Source: Chersky-840 sp035604715 (GTDB lineage Bacteria; Actinomycetota; Acidimicrobiia; Acidimicrobiales; UBA8190). Taken from it: a DNA stretch of 64,000 bases. Below the pieces are notes generated by a model. That model did no database searches. It saw only the letters and a list, made by a program, of their open reading frames with translations, and was not told the origin of the DNA. The stretch lies in NCBI GenBank assembly GCA_963731665.1, contig CAVSWP010000008.1, positions 310,001 through 374,000 on the forward strand, read 5' to 3'. Both the position numbers and the translations under genes were made by a program. Of the stretch, positions 17,179-25,184 are shown piece after piece. How positions within the stretch are numbered: the first letter of the stretch is position 1; the number at the start of each line of letters is the position of its first letter.

Positions 17179-17219
17179 CGTCGGGGCTCGTCATCGGCTT
17201 CGTCCCACGTGCCGATCCA

Positions 17220-18569
17220 CTACAGCTCGGCGCGCCTCGTTCGGGGACCGAGCCCAACACGCACCTCATCGGTGAGCCGGCGCAGGGGCGCCGTTAGTGT
17301 CGGGCTGGGCGGTTGTGGGTCGCGTAGACGCTGGGCCGGCGTAGGGAGAGCGGCGAGGTCGACCTCGAATCGGGCCCGCGCTGCGGCCAGGCCCGCAACG
17401 GGATCGGCCTTCGGTCGCACCCGTCGACCCTCGATCATGACCACCTCCAGGACAGGATCGTGGCCCGATGGCGCCGCTTCGTCCGCCAATCCGAGCTGGT
17501 CGACGAGACCATCGGAACGAAAGACCTGCTTGGCTCCGGGGTAGGTCTCTTTTCCCGGTGAGAGCTTGGCCACCGGTCGCCTCTCGTAGGACACGAGCTT
17601 GTAGGCGCTGTCGAGGTAGGGTGCGTCAGCAGATACCCCGAGGCGCGTCCCCACCCCCACGGCGTCTACTGGCGCTTCCTGCTCCACGAGAGCGGCGATG
17701 CCGTGCTCGTCGAGACCTCCCGAGACGAAGATGCTGACTTCGGGGTGCCCGGCATCGTCGAGCACTCGGCGCGTCGCGGTGGACAGCGAGGCGAGGTCAC
17801 CGCTGTCGAGGCGGACACCCACGCCGGTTTGCAGGCCCAGGGCCTCGATCACTTCGATGGCATGGGCCACGCCTTCGAGCGTGTCGTAGGTGTCGACGAG
17901 GAAGGTGGTGCGCCCCGGAAAATCCTCTGCGAACGCCTGGAACGCCTCGAGCTCGGTGGCGAACGCCTCGATATAGCTGTGGGCCATGGTGCCCGCCGGG
18001 CGCAGACCGTAGCGTCGGGCTGCCTCGACGTTGCTGGTGGCGGAGAAGCCGACCATTGCCGACACCCGAGCCGCGGCCAGTCCTGCTTCGATGCCCTGGG
18101 TTCGGCGAAAGCCGAACTCAACCAGCTCCACGCGCCCGCGCCCGGCGAGCCGGCACCGGGCCGCCTTGGAGGCGAGGGTGGTCTGAAACGTGATCTGGTT
18201 CAAGAGGATCGTCTCGACCAGTTGGGCTTCGGCGATCGGGGCTGTGATCTCGAGCAACGGTTCGTCGGCAAAGACGATCCTCCCCTCGGGGATGGCACGG
18301 ACATCTCCGGTGAAGCTCATTGCCGAGAAGCTGTCGATGGCGGCGGCATCGAAGCCCAAGGTGGCAAGGTAGGCGAGATCGCGCTCGTCGAACGAGAACG
18401 ACTCCAGGAGATCGAGACAGTCCTCGACCCCGGCGGCTACCAAGAAGCCCCTCTCAGCGGGGAGTCGCCGCACGAACAGGCTGAAGGTGGCCGTGCCCGT
18501 CATCTGACGTCGCAGATAGCTCGCTGCCATATTGAGCTCGTAGAGATCGGTCAACAACGCTCCGGGCAT
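17220..18569 (-). CDS. pncB: nicotinate phosphoribosyltransferase
   Basis: A 449-aa enzyme that joins nicotinate and PRPP to nicotinate mononucleotide in NAD salvage. The N-terminus LLTDLYELNMAASYL is diagnostic. Also present are FFVRRLP-like FSLFVRRLPAERGF, EFGFRRTQG, GTMAHSYIEAF with the catalytic histidine, GVRLDSGDLA and VSGGLDE. The ATG at 18569 has a good GAGGAGAGG ribosome-binding site. It follows the HhH-GPD gene by 48 bp on the same strand and so is probably driven from the DosR-like box at 19424-19438. The paralogue pncB2 (Rv0573c) of M. tuberculosis is also in the DosR regulon. Confidence 0.93.
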   Translation of the reverse strand: MPGALLTDLYELNMAASYLRRQMTGTATFSLFVRRLPAERGFLVAAGVEDCLDLLESFSFDERDLAYLATLGFDAAAIDSFSAMSFTGDVRAIPEGRIVFADEPLLEITAPIAEAQLVETILLNQITFQTTLASKAARCRLAGRGRVELVEFGFRRTQGIEAGLAAARVSAMVGFSATSNVEAARRYGLRPAGTMAHSYIEAFATELEAFQAFAEDFPGRTTFLVDTYDTLEGVAHAIEVIEALGLQTGVGVRLDSGDLASLSTATRRVLDDAGHPEVSIFVSGGLDEHGIAALVEQEAPVDAVGVGTRLGVSADAPYLDSAYKLVSYERRPVAKLSPGKETYPGAKQVFRSDGLVDQLGLADEAAPSGHDPVLEVVMIEGRRVRPKADPVAGLAAARARFEVDLAALPTPAQRLRDPQPPSPTLTAPLRRLTDEVRVGLGPRTRRAEL

Positions 18570-18617
18570 CGCCTCTCCTCATCTTCACCCAGGCCGCCTC
18601 CCGGGTGTGCTTCGGCA

Positions 18618-19388
18618 TCACAGGACCGGGTCCGGCTTCGAGGCCGGGGCGCGGGCCGGTGGACACATCGCCAGATGCGCCAGGACGGCACAACCACCCC
18701 CACCGGGGCAGGCACCGAGGCCACCGCGGTGGGCCAAAGCGGTGCGGATGAGAGCGCCCTCAAGGTCGCGAGGATCGATCCCGGCTGCTGCGGAGAGCGA
18801 TCGCACCCGGTCGAGTGGGTCGCCGGTGCGTTCCACGACGAGGCCGAGGTGACGGGCACAGGCCTGGGCCCGCCTATCGAGGCCCGGCGCGGCCAGCGGC
18901 CAGACGCCGCGCAGCTCCCGGAGAAACACGCCGACGGTGACCGGTCCCCACCCCGGGAGGTCGTCCAGCAAGGCTTCGAGCTCGGCCGGTGAGCGCGCCT
19001 GGTCAGGGATGGCGCACACACGACCGCCATAACGCTCGCTGAGCACGCCGCACAGCAGGTGAAGACGCGTGGCCGTCTTGAAGTCGTACCGTCCGTAACC
19101 ACCGCGATCGAGCAGGGCCGCCAGGTCATCCCATGAGAACGCTCGGGCTGTGGCGACTGTGACTCCTCCCTCATCGAGCACGTGAAAGGTGCGCTGTGCG
19201 ATTGCGGTCGGTATCCGAGCCCCAAACAAGGTGGCAGCCAGGAACCAACGGTCGATCTGGGCTTCACCGGCCTCGATGTCGATGCCCAGATCCGTTGAGA
19301 ACCGGCCGCCGACCGCCACAAGGCGTCGCACCACGTCACGGTGGGCGCGTCCAATAGCGGCTGCCGGGACCACGATCACATTCTTCAT
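18618..19388 (-). CDS. HhH-GPD-type DNA glycosylase-like protein
   Basis: A 256-aa protein with an endonuclease-III-like helix-hairpin-helix region, LLDDLPGWGPVTVGVFLREL, at about residues 140-165. The following WPLAAPGLDRRAQ places an aspartate where the catalytic Asp of the superfamily normally lies. A cysteine cluster near the end (LGACPGGGGCAVLAHLAMCP) could bind an iron-sulphur cluster, although the spacing is not the classical endonuclease III one. Probable base-excision repair role. The ATG is at 19388, and a DosR-like box is centred 43 bp upstream. Confidence 0.75.
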   Translation of the reverse strand: MKNVIVVPAAAIGRAHRDVVRRLVAVGGRFSTDLGIDIEAGEAQIDRWFLAATLFGARIPTAIAQRTFHVLDEGGVTVATARAFSWDDLAALLDRGGYGRYDFKTATRLHLLCGVLSERYGGRVCAIPDQARSPAELEALLDDLPGWGPVTVGVFLRELRGVWPLAAPGLDRRAQACARHLGLVVERTGDPLDRVRSLSAAAGIDPRDLEGALIRTALAHRGGLGACPGGGGCAVLAHLAMCPPARAPASKPDPVL

Positions 19389-19423
19389 CCTGTCACCGTC
19401 ACTCACAGCAGACCGGGGTCGCA

Positions 19424-19438
19424 AGTGCCCAAGGTCAC
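19424..19438 (-). promoter_or_regulatory. DosR-box-like site upstream of the HhH-GPD/pncB genes
   Basis: Minus-strand GTGACCTTGGGCACT, centred 43 bp before the ATG at 19388. Weaker than the others (two mismatches to GTGACCTTCGGCCCT), but the spacing equals that of the erythromycin esterase site. Confidence 0.5.
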
Positions 19439-19487
19439 TCTCTCGACGGGACTCAGGGCCGGCCGTCGGGAGGAATCCCTCGTCCTC

Positions 19488-19502
19488 TGGACTTTCGGCC
19501 CT
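19488..19502 (+). promoter_or_regulatory. DosR-box-like site upstream of the zinc-ribbon gene
   Basis: TGGACTTTCGGCCCT, a near match to the mycobacterial DosR consensus, centred 42 bp before the GTG at 19537. It is paired back-to-back with the site at 19424-19438 in the divergent intergenic region. Confidence 0.6.
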
Positions 19503-19536
19503 AACAAGGATCGAGCGAGGAGACCACGCTGGTGGC

Positions 19537-19800
19537 GTGACCGACCACAAGCCGCGTAAGGCGACCGGAGACACTGATGAGGTTGAGCGGCCCTTTCATT
19601 GGTACTTGCACCCGCACCCCCACGTGAACGTGTGTGAACGTTGCGGGTCCAACGACAGCGTCCGAAAGAACCTGTGCCATCGGTGTCGAGAGATCCTGCG
19701 CGGCGAGGGGAAGGTGATGGCCCCCGAGCACCCGGAAAAGCCACATCAGGTGCAACCCGAACCTCTGCACAGCCCGCCCTGGAGGCGCCGCGGCGCATAG
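19537..19800 (+). CDS. small zinc-ribbon protein
   Basis: An 87-aa protein from a GTG at 19537. It has a histidine-rich segment (WYLHPHPHVN) and then a CxxC...CxxC pair, VCERCGSNDSVRKNLCHRC (about residues 34-53), typical of a zinc ribbon. The tail is basic and Pro-rich. No family name can be given. It is directly preceded by a DosR-like box and followed after 236 bp by the first hsp20 gene on the same strand. Confidence 0.65.
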   Translation: MTDHKPRKATGDTDEVERPFHWYLHPHPHVNVCERCGSNDSVRKNLCHRCREILRGEGKVMAPEHPEKPHQVQPEPLHSPPWRRRGA

Positions 19801-19949
19801 GGGCACGCCTCGCGCCCATCGGAGAATGGGCGATGCCCCTGGCACGGCGCGTGGCGTTTCTGCCACGACAACCTCTCGGCGGCCCATCGGCACCCCACCG
19901 CCGGCACTCGAGAAACAACGCCAGACGCCACAAGGACATCGCCCGAGAT

Positions 19950-19964
19950 GGGACGTTCGGCTCT
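19950..19964 (+). promoter_or_regulatory. DosR-box-like site upstream of hsp20 copy 1
   Basis: GGGACGTTCGGCTCT, centred 80 bp before the hsp20 ATG. It is repeated exactly upstream of hsp20 copy 2. Confidence 0.5.
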
Positions 19965-20036
19965 GGCTCCATCGTGTCGCACGCCGGAATATGGAGGCAT
20001 CGGCACTTAGGTGTGCCACGGGGAATGGAGGAGCTG

Positions 20037-20465
20037 ATGGCACTGGTACGTCATGACGCTCACGTGATCGAGTGGCCGCCTGTCTCATGGCAGCGGTGGC
20101 GGCGTTTGTTCGAACTCGAAGGTGCTCAGGAGTGGCTCCGAGTGGAGGAGTTCCATGACGGTGACACTCTCGTGGTGCGGGCGGAGTTGCCCGACATCGA
20201 CCCGGACAAAGATGTGGAGGTCACCACGACCGATGGTGTGGTCCGGATCCACGCCCACCGGGAGCAGAAGTCCGACCACAAGGAGAAGCGGGGGTACCGC
20301 TCTGAGTTTCGCTACGGCGACTACGAGCGTGACATCGCCCTTCCCCAGGGTGCCGAGCCAGGCGACGTGAAGGCCACCTACAGCAACGGGGTCCTCGAGG
20401 TTCGGATCCCGTGCCCGGAGAAGACGGAACCGACCTCAACCAAGGTGCCCGTGACTCGGACGTGA
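20037..20465 (+). CDS. Hsp20/alpha-crystallin family small heat-shock protein, copy 1
   Basis: A 142-aa small heat-shock chaperone. The alpha-crystallin domain spans about residues 38-135: VRAELPDIDPDKDVEVTTTD, YGDYERDIALP and the conserved NGVLEVRIP tail. It holds unfolding proteins in a refoldable state. The ATG at 20037 is preceded by GGAGGAG; an upstream ATG at 20025 would add MEEL. It is identical in protein sequence to the gene at 22565-22993. The homologue hspX/acr is the classic DosR-induced chaperone of mycobacteria. The pyruvate-kinase-like gene follows without a gap. Confidence 0.92.
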   Translation: MALVRHDAHVIEWPPVSWQRWRRLFELEGAQEWLRVEEFHDGDTLVVRAELPDIDPDKDVEVTTTDGVVRIHAHREQKSDHKEKRGYRSEFRYGDYERDIALPQGAEPGDVKATYSNGVLEVRIPCPEKTEPTSTKVPVTRT

Positions 20466-22400
20466 GTGACAGACGCAACTGACATGCCTGCCAACGTCGA
20501 TCGTGAGGCTTCAGCGGTTGGCCCAGCTCATCGAGTTGTGCGGCTCGCCTGGCGGAGGATCCGGGTAATGGCCGCCCGGAACATGACCATGCTGTGCCGC
20601 CAAGTCAGGGGCGATCCCGACCGGCCTTCTATCCGAGCTGAGCTGACTGAACTCGACACCCTCATGCATCATGCAGAGACAGTCCACGGTGAAGACATCG
20701 CGAGTGTCCACGATGAGCACCGACAAGATGCGATCAACCTCATCCACTACCTCACGCTTCGCCAACAAGACGTTCGCCAGCTCCAGCGTGGATTGGGAGA
20801 GCGTGGCCTTTCGTCGTTGGGGCGGTGCGAACCTCACGTGCTCGCCACCGTCGAGAGCGTCCGGGCCGCTCTCGACGGATGCGTGCCCCACCTCGGACCG
20901 ACCACCCTGAGCTTCGAGGAGGGACGTAGCGCCCTCGACCGCAATACCGATGCCCTTCTTGGCCCCCGACCTCCAGGGAGGGTTCCCCGCATTATGGTGA
21001 CTCTCCCTACTGAAGCTGCCGACGACTATTTGCTGGTGCGGCACCTCGTGGCGCGTGGTATGGACGTCGCCCGCATCAACGGAGCTCATGATGATCCAGG
21101 TCGGTGGGAGCGCATGGCGTGCAACGTCCGCAAGGCTTCCGGCGAAATCGACCGAGCCTGCCGGGTGTCGATGGATCTCCCGGGTCCCAAGATGCGGACC
21201 GGTCCCTTGCTCCTTGGGCCCCGAGTCATGAAGTTGCGACCCCAGCGTGACCTGCGGGGCGTGCCGATAGCTCCCGCCTTCGCCACGCTCGTGTCCTCCT
21301 CCATTCCATTCCATCAGAGGCACGTCCTCGGCGTGGATCCGCCGTGGATCGAGCGCCGTCGGGTCGGAGATGTGGTCGACGTCATCGACACCCGCGGTTC
21401 GCCGCGGGAGCTACGGGTGATCGAGGCCACCCCGAGCCGGGTCGTAGTAGAGGTTTGGGACACCACCTACGTGGAAACCGAAACAACGCTGGCTTGCGAT
21501 GGTGACACGACTCGAGTGGGCGCGCTGGCGCCAACCCCCCAGTTCCATGTGCTGCGCGTTGGTGATCTCCTGGTGCTCACCAATGACCTGGAGCCCGCCG
21601 CACCCTGGAATCACGGGCAACCCGGCTGCGCTCGAATTGGCTGCACACTCCCGGCTGCTTTCGAGGCGGCAAAGGTTGACCAGCGGGTGATCCTCGACGA
21701 CGGCAAGATGACCGGCGTGATCGAGGGTGTAGCCGTGGACGAGCTCCGGGTCAGGATCCTCACTGGATCGCCCCGGGGCTCGCGCCTTCGGGCAGAGAAG
21801 GGGATCAACCTTCCCGATACCGACCTCCCTGTGGCCGCCGTCACCGACGCTGACCTTCCCCTGCTCGAGGTGGCTGCCGCCCACGCCGACATGGTCGCAG
21901 TGTCGTTCTTGCGCCACGAGGGTGACGTCGATCGCGTACACGAATATCTCCGCCGCGTCGGGGCCGAACGCCTCGGGCTCATACTGAAGATCGAAACCGC
22001 GGCGGCGTTCGCTCGTCTTCCCGAAATTCTCCTGCATGCCATGCGATCACCCCTCGTAGGCGTCATGATCGCCCGAGGAGATCTGGCGGTCGAAGCGGGC
22101 TATGAACGCCTAGCCGAAGTGCAAGAGGAGATCCTTTGGCTGTGCGAAGCCGCCCACCTGCCGGTGATCTGGGCCACCGAGGTACTTGATCAGCTGGCGC
22201 GCACAGGACAACCGTCTCGGGCCGAGGTCACCGATGCGGCCATGGCTCAGCGAGCAGAGTGCGTCATGCTGAACAAAGGCCCCCACATCGACACCGCCAT
22301 CGTCGTGCTCGACGACATTCTACGGCGCATGTCGGGCCATCAGCGCAAGAAGACACCGTTGCTCCGGCCCCTGCGTAGTTGGGTCGACACCACCCCGTAG
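20466..22400 (+). CDS. pyruvate-kinase-like protein with N-terminal extension
   Basis: A 644-aa protein; the catalytic PK barrel and B domain occupy about residues 165-620. Visible motifs are RIMVTLP, ARINGAHDDPGRW, DLPGPKMRTG, LDDGKMTG, EKGINLPDTDLPV, LKIETAAAFARLPEI with the catalytic lysine, MIARGDLAVEAG and WATEVLDQLARTGQPSRAEVTD. The usual C-terminal allosteric domain is missing, the N-terminus carries a helical extension of about 165 residues, and a large insert sits in the B domain (residues about 265-400). It may make ATP and pyruvate from phosphoenolpyruvate in non-growing cells. GTG 20466 abuts the hsp20 stop; ATG 20484 is an alternative. It lies between the two hsp20 repeats. Confidence 0.82.
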   Translation: MTDATDMPANVDREASAVGPAHRVVRLAWRRIRVMAARNMTMLCRQVRGDPDRPSIRAELTELDTLMHHAETVHGEDIASVHDEHRQDAINLIHYLTLRQQDVRQLQRGLGERGLSSLGRCEPHVLATVESVRAALDGCVPHLGPTTLSFEEGRSALDRNTDALLGPRPPGRVPRIMVTLPTEAADDYLLVRHLVARGMDVARINGAHDDPGRWERMACNVRKASGEIDRACRVSMDLPGPKMRTGPLLLGPRVMKLRPQRDLRGVPIAPAFATLVSSSIPFHQRHVLGVDPPWIERRRVGDVVDVIDTRGSPRELRVIEATPSRVVVEVWDTTYVETETTLACDGDTTRVGALAPTPQFHVLRVGDLLVLTNDLEPAAPWNHGQPGCARIGCTLPAAFEAAKVDQRVILDDGKMTGVIEGVAVDELRVRILTGSPRGSRLRAEKGINLPDTDLPVAAVTDADLPLLEVAAAHADMVAVSFLRHEGDVDRVHEYLRRVGAERLGLILKIETAAAFARLPEILLHAMRSPLVGVMIARGDLAVEAGYERLAEVQEEILWLCEAAHLPVIWATEVLDQLARTGQPSRAEVTDAAMAQRAECVMLNKGPHIDTAIVVLDDILRRMSGHQRKKTPLLRPLRSWVDTTP

Positions 22401-22477
22401 ATAATGGGGCGGTACGCCGGCTCCAGAGCGCGGCCTTCCGGAACAACGCCAGACGCCACAAGGACATCGCCCGAGAT

Positions 22478-22492
22478 GGGACGTTCGGCTCT
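22478..22492 (+). promoter_or_regulatory. DosR-box-like site upstream of hsp20 copy 2
   Basis: GGGACGTTCGGCTCT, identical to 19950-19964 and again 80 bp (centre) before the ATG. Conserved while the adjacent leader has diverged. Confidence 0.5.
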
Positions 22493-22564
22493 ACCTCCAC
22501 CTTGTCAAACGGCGGAATATGGACGCATCGGCACTTAGGCGTGCCACGGGGAATGGAGGAGCTA

Positions 22565-22993
22565 ATGGCACTGGTACGTCATGACGCTCACGTGATCGAG
22601 TGGCCGCCTGTCTCATGGCAGCGGTGGCGGCGTTTGTTCGAACTCGAAGGTGCTCAGGAGTGGCTCCGAGTGGAGGAGTTCCATGACGGTGACACTCTCG
22701 TGGTGCGGGCGGAGTTGCCCGACATCGACCCGGACAAAGATGTGGAGGTCACCACGACCGATGGTGTGGTCCGGATCCACGCCCACCGGGAGCAGAAGTC
22801 CGACCACAAGGAGAAGCGGGGGTACCGCTCTGAGTTTCGCTACGGCGACTACGAGCGTGACATCGCCCTTCCCCAGGGTGCCGAGCCAGGCGACGTGAAG
22901 GCCACCTACAGCAACGGGGTCCTCGAGGTTCGGATCCCGTGCCCGGAGAAGACGGAACCGACCTCAACCAAGGTGCCCGTGACTCGGACGTGA
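22565..22993 (+). CDS. Hsp20/alpha-crystallin family small heat-shock protein, copy 2
   Basis: A 142-aa chaperone identical in sequence to copy 1 at 20037-20465, with the same GGAGGAG ribosome-binding site before the ATG. The lack of even synonymous differences indicates very recent duplication or ongoing gene conversion. A STAS-domain gene and a tandem universal stress protein follow on the same strand and may be in the same transcript. Confidence 0.92.
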   Translation: MALVRHDAHVIEWPPVSWQRWRRLFELEGAQEWLRVEEFHDGDTLVVRAELPDIDPDKDVEVTTTDGVVRIHAHREQKSDHKEKRGYRSEFRYGDYERDIALPQGAEPGDVKATYSNGVLEVRIPCPEKTEPTSTKVPVTRT

Positions 22994-23177
22994 GTGACAG
23001 ACGCAACTGAGCGGCCCGACATGGGGTGTGCGCGCCGCCACGCTCAGGAGGAGCCAGGTGGAACAGCGAACGATGTGCTCGAAGGCGCACCCGGCAATCG
23101 GTGCGATGCAAATCCGGGTCGGGCACGTGGATGCAGCCTTACGTCCCGCCGTAAGGGGCCAGCCCGCCGCGCCGTGG

Positions 23178-23465
23178 ATGGAGAACATAGCTCTCGAGGT
23201 GTGGATCGATGTCGAGCACACTCCGATCCTGGTCCGGTTGTCGGGCACGCTCGATCAATTCACCGCGATCAACGTCGTCCCGGTCGTGAAGGAGCTAATG
23301 GCCGAAGGCCGCGACGTTGAACTCCATACCTTTAGTCTGGAAGTGCCCGATGCTGGTGGAATAGAGGCTCTGGCCGAGTTGCAGCGACTTGTGCAGCATT
23401 CGGGTGAACGCTTCATTCGGGCCGAGACACTGTTGGAGTTGTCAGTCAGCGATCGGAGTCTTTGA
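23178..23465 (+). CDS. STAS-domain protein (anti-sigma-factor-antagonist-like)
   Basis: A 95-aa protein from the ATG at 23178. It opens with a strand carrying TPILVRLSGTLDQFTAINVV, then VVKELMAEGRDVELHTFSLE, DAGGIEALAELQRLVQHSG. This is the strand-helix pattern of STAS domains, where the segment after the third strand normally holds a phosphorylatable Ser. Here the equivalent region reads EVPDAGGIEAL without an obvious Ser, so regulation may differ. An inverted repeat, ccttacg/cgtaagg (23137-23156), lies just before the start. Its TGA overlaps the ATG of the next stress-protein gene. Confidence 0.65.
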   Translation: MENIALEVWIDVEHTPILVRLSGTLDQFTAINVVPVVKELMAEGRDVELHTFSLEVPDAGGIEALAELQRLVQHSGERFIRAETLLELSVSDRSL

Positions 23466-24355
23466 TGAACTCCCCAGATCAAGCGCGCAGTGGCGTTGTC
23501 ACCGACACAAGTACGAGGACGCTTCTCGCTGCGCTCAGTGGCTCGCCGGAGACCGACGCCGTGCTCAAGACAGCCATCGGGATGGCACGGCTCATGGGGT
23601 CGGAGGTGGAGGCCGTGCATGTCGCCGAGGAGGCCCGGACCACCGAAGGGCATGTCAGAACGACTCGCGCTGCCGGTGTAGTGCTGCGCGAGCGCAAGGG
23701 GCCAGTCGCTGATCAACTGCTCGAGGCATTGGAGCCTCCCGGGGTGCTGGGTGTGGTCATGGGCCTTCGGGCTTTCATTTCCGGTCCGCGACCGGCGGGC
23801 AGTACCGCACTCGGGGTACTTCGTGCCGCAGCCAAACCCATCCTGTTCGTGCCGCCTGAGGCCTATTTTCCGAGCGCGTTCGAGCCCCGGCGACTGCTCG
23901 TTCCCCTCGATGGGACCCAAGAGACTTCGAGCGCCTTCCTCGAATTCGAGCGCTACCTTCAAGCCGACGCCGAAAGGGAGGTGACCGTCGTCCACGCCCT
24001 CGACGGCTACGGGGCTCCGCTGATGGAGCGTCCCGAGTATGACCTCCCCGCCTGGGGCCGGCAGTTCGTGCGCCAACACTGCCCTGGCGAGCACCGGTCT
24101 TTCGAATGGCGCACCGGAAACCCCGCAGACGCGGTGATCAAAGTGGCGGAAAGAGCCGAGAGCGACCTCATCGTGCTCTGTTTCGGGGGAGATATTGAAG
24201 TCGGACATGGCGCGGTCGTCCGTGAGGTCCTTGCCCGCACGCCGATCCCCGTGCTGGTCCTGCCTGCCTCTCGAAGCTCGTCCTTTGGTGATGCGGCGAC
24301 CGAAAAGACGCATCTTCCCGAACACCGCCGATTACACAGCATCGATGCTCAATGA
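23465..24355 (+). CDS. universal stress protein with two Usp domains
   Basis: A 296-aa protein. The N-terminal half (about 18-135) is a degenerate Usp domain beginning TLLAALSGSPETDAVLKTA. The C-terminal half (about 140-275) begins RRLLVPLDGTQETSSAF and ends VLARTPIPVLVLP. The ATP-motif region reads LCFGGDIEVGHGAVVREVL, which departs from the canonical G-2x-G-9x-G-S/T, so nucleotide binding is uncertain. The start overlaps the stop of the STAS gene (TGATG), giving a coupled pair. Confidence 0.8.
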   Translation: MNSPDQARSGVVTDTSTRTLLAALSGSPETDAVLKTAIGMARLMGSEVEAVHVAEEARTTEGHVRTTRAAGVVLRERKGPVADQLLEALEPPGVLGVVMGLRAFISGPRPAGSTALGVLRAAAKPILFVPPEAYFPSAFEPRRLLVPLDGTQETSSAFLEFERYLQADAEREVTVVHALDGYGAPLMERPEYDLPAWGRQFVRQHCPGEHRSFEWRTGNPADAVIKVAERAESDLIVLCFGGDIEVGHGAVVREVLARTPIPVLVLPASRSSSFGDAATEKTHLPEHRRLHSIDAQ

Positions 24356-24703
24356 CGCTTCCCCCAGTCATGGTTGGTGGTTGAAGACCTCTGCCGGCGT
24401 GCAGTAGGTGACGCTGTCCTGACTCAAGCTGCGGACGCCTTTCGAAGTGACCCCAAACCGATGATGGTCTCGGATTGCGACCGATTGCTCAAGGGCCCAA
24501 GACCAAGGCGCGTCGCATTGAGCCCACAAGGACGTCCAGGACACCGGTACCGGGCGAGCCGCCCATTACGGCCATCGGCATGATTCCCCGAGGACAGCGG
24601 GGGCGCATGAGGGGACCTTCGCCCCTGGAGGGACCGGCTCCGGCTACGTAAGGTCCAACTCGGTTATCTATCACGTCGCGGCACTGGTCGGAAAGGGTTG
24701 GGA
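24356..24703 (+). other. 348-bp gap without a supported gene
   Basis: No convincing frame is seen on either strand. Its only notable content is the DosR-like box at 24612-24626 and a GAAAGGG ribosome-binding site at 24691. Confidence 0.5.
24612..24626 (+). promoter_or_regulatory. DosR-box-like site upstream of the DUF3040 gene
   Basis: GGGACCTTCGCCCCT, nearly self-complementary (gggg...cccc), centred 85 bp before the ATG at 24704. One of the best matches to the mycobacterial consensus in the window. Confidence 0.6.
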
Positions 24704-25078
24704 ATGGGACTTTCCGAGCACGAGCAACAGGCGTTTGAGCAGCTTGAGCAGGCGATGCACGACGAGGACCCGATGTTCTTCCAGCGGGTGCGCGTCGAGC
24801 ACATCTTCCTTTATGCCCGACGCCGACTTCAGCTGGCGATTCTCGGTCTGGTGACGGGTCTGGGTCTGATGGTCACTTTCTGTTTCACCACGCAGGTCGT
24901 CGTGGGGGTCTTGGGTTTCCTCGTCATGGTCGTCTCTCTTGACACTTTCTGGGCCAAGACACGTGAGAGGATCGTGGCAGGAGCGGACGACATCGCCCAC
25001 CGTGGTACGACAACGGGCTTCACCGACACCCAGGTCACACGCCCCGGCGTTCGACACTGGTTCGGTCATAGCCGCTGA
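24704..25078 (+). CDS. DUF3040 membrane protein
   Basis: A 124-aa protein of the actinobacterial DUF3040 family. The N-terminal MGLSEHEQQAFEQLEQAM is diagnostic, and FFQRVR follows. Two membrane spans lie at about residues 45-85 (LAILGLVTGLGLMV and VVVGVLGFLVMVVSL). Function is unknown. The ATG at 24704 is preferred over a TTG two codons upstream because GAAAGGG lies 6 bases before it. A DosR-like site lies in the leader. Confidence 0.82.
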   Translation: MGLSEHEQQAFEQLEQAMHDEDPMFFQRVRVEHIFLYARRRLQLAILGLVTGLGLMVTFCFTTQVVVGVLGFLVMVVSLDTFWAKTRERIVAGADDIAHRGTTTGFTDTQVTRPGVRHWFGHSR

Positions 25079-25184
25079 CACCACTGCCGACTCCGATGCG
25101 GTGGACAGACGCGTATGTTTCGTCGTCGCGGAGTCCGTCGAGGGACACCCGACGCGTTCGCACGACCATCTAGGGAGGGCGAAC

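Larger units (their letters stand above)
19914..20482 (+). repeat. 569-bp direct repeat, copy 1 (contains hsp20)
   Basis: The sequence from aacaacgccagacgcc to gacgcaactga recurs at 22442-23010, offset by 2528 bp. The coding part is identical. About a dozen differences are confined to the leader between the DosR-like box and the start codon. The right boundary falls inside the first codons of the pyruvate-kinase-like gene. Confidence 0.9.
22442..23010 (+). repeat. 569-bp direct repeat, copy 2 (contains hsp20)
   Basis: Second copy of 19914-20482. Because its right edge carries the first codons of the pyruvate-kinase-like frame (GTGACAGACGCAACTGA), the duplicated block seems to have been copied from upstream of that gene to its downstream side. 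Confidence 0.9.
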
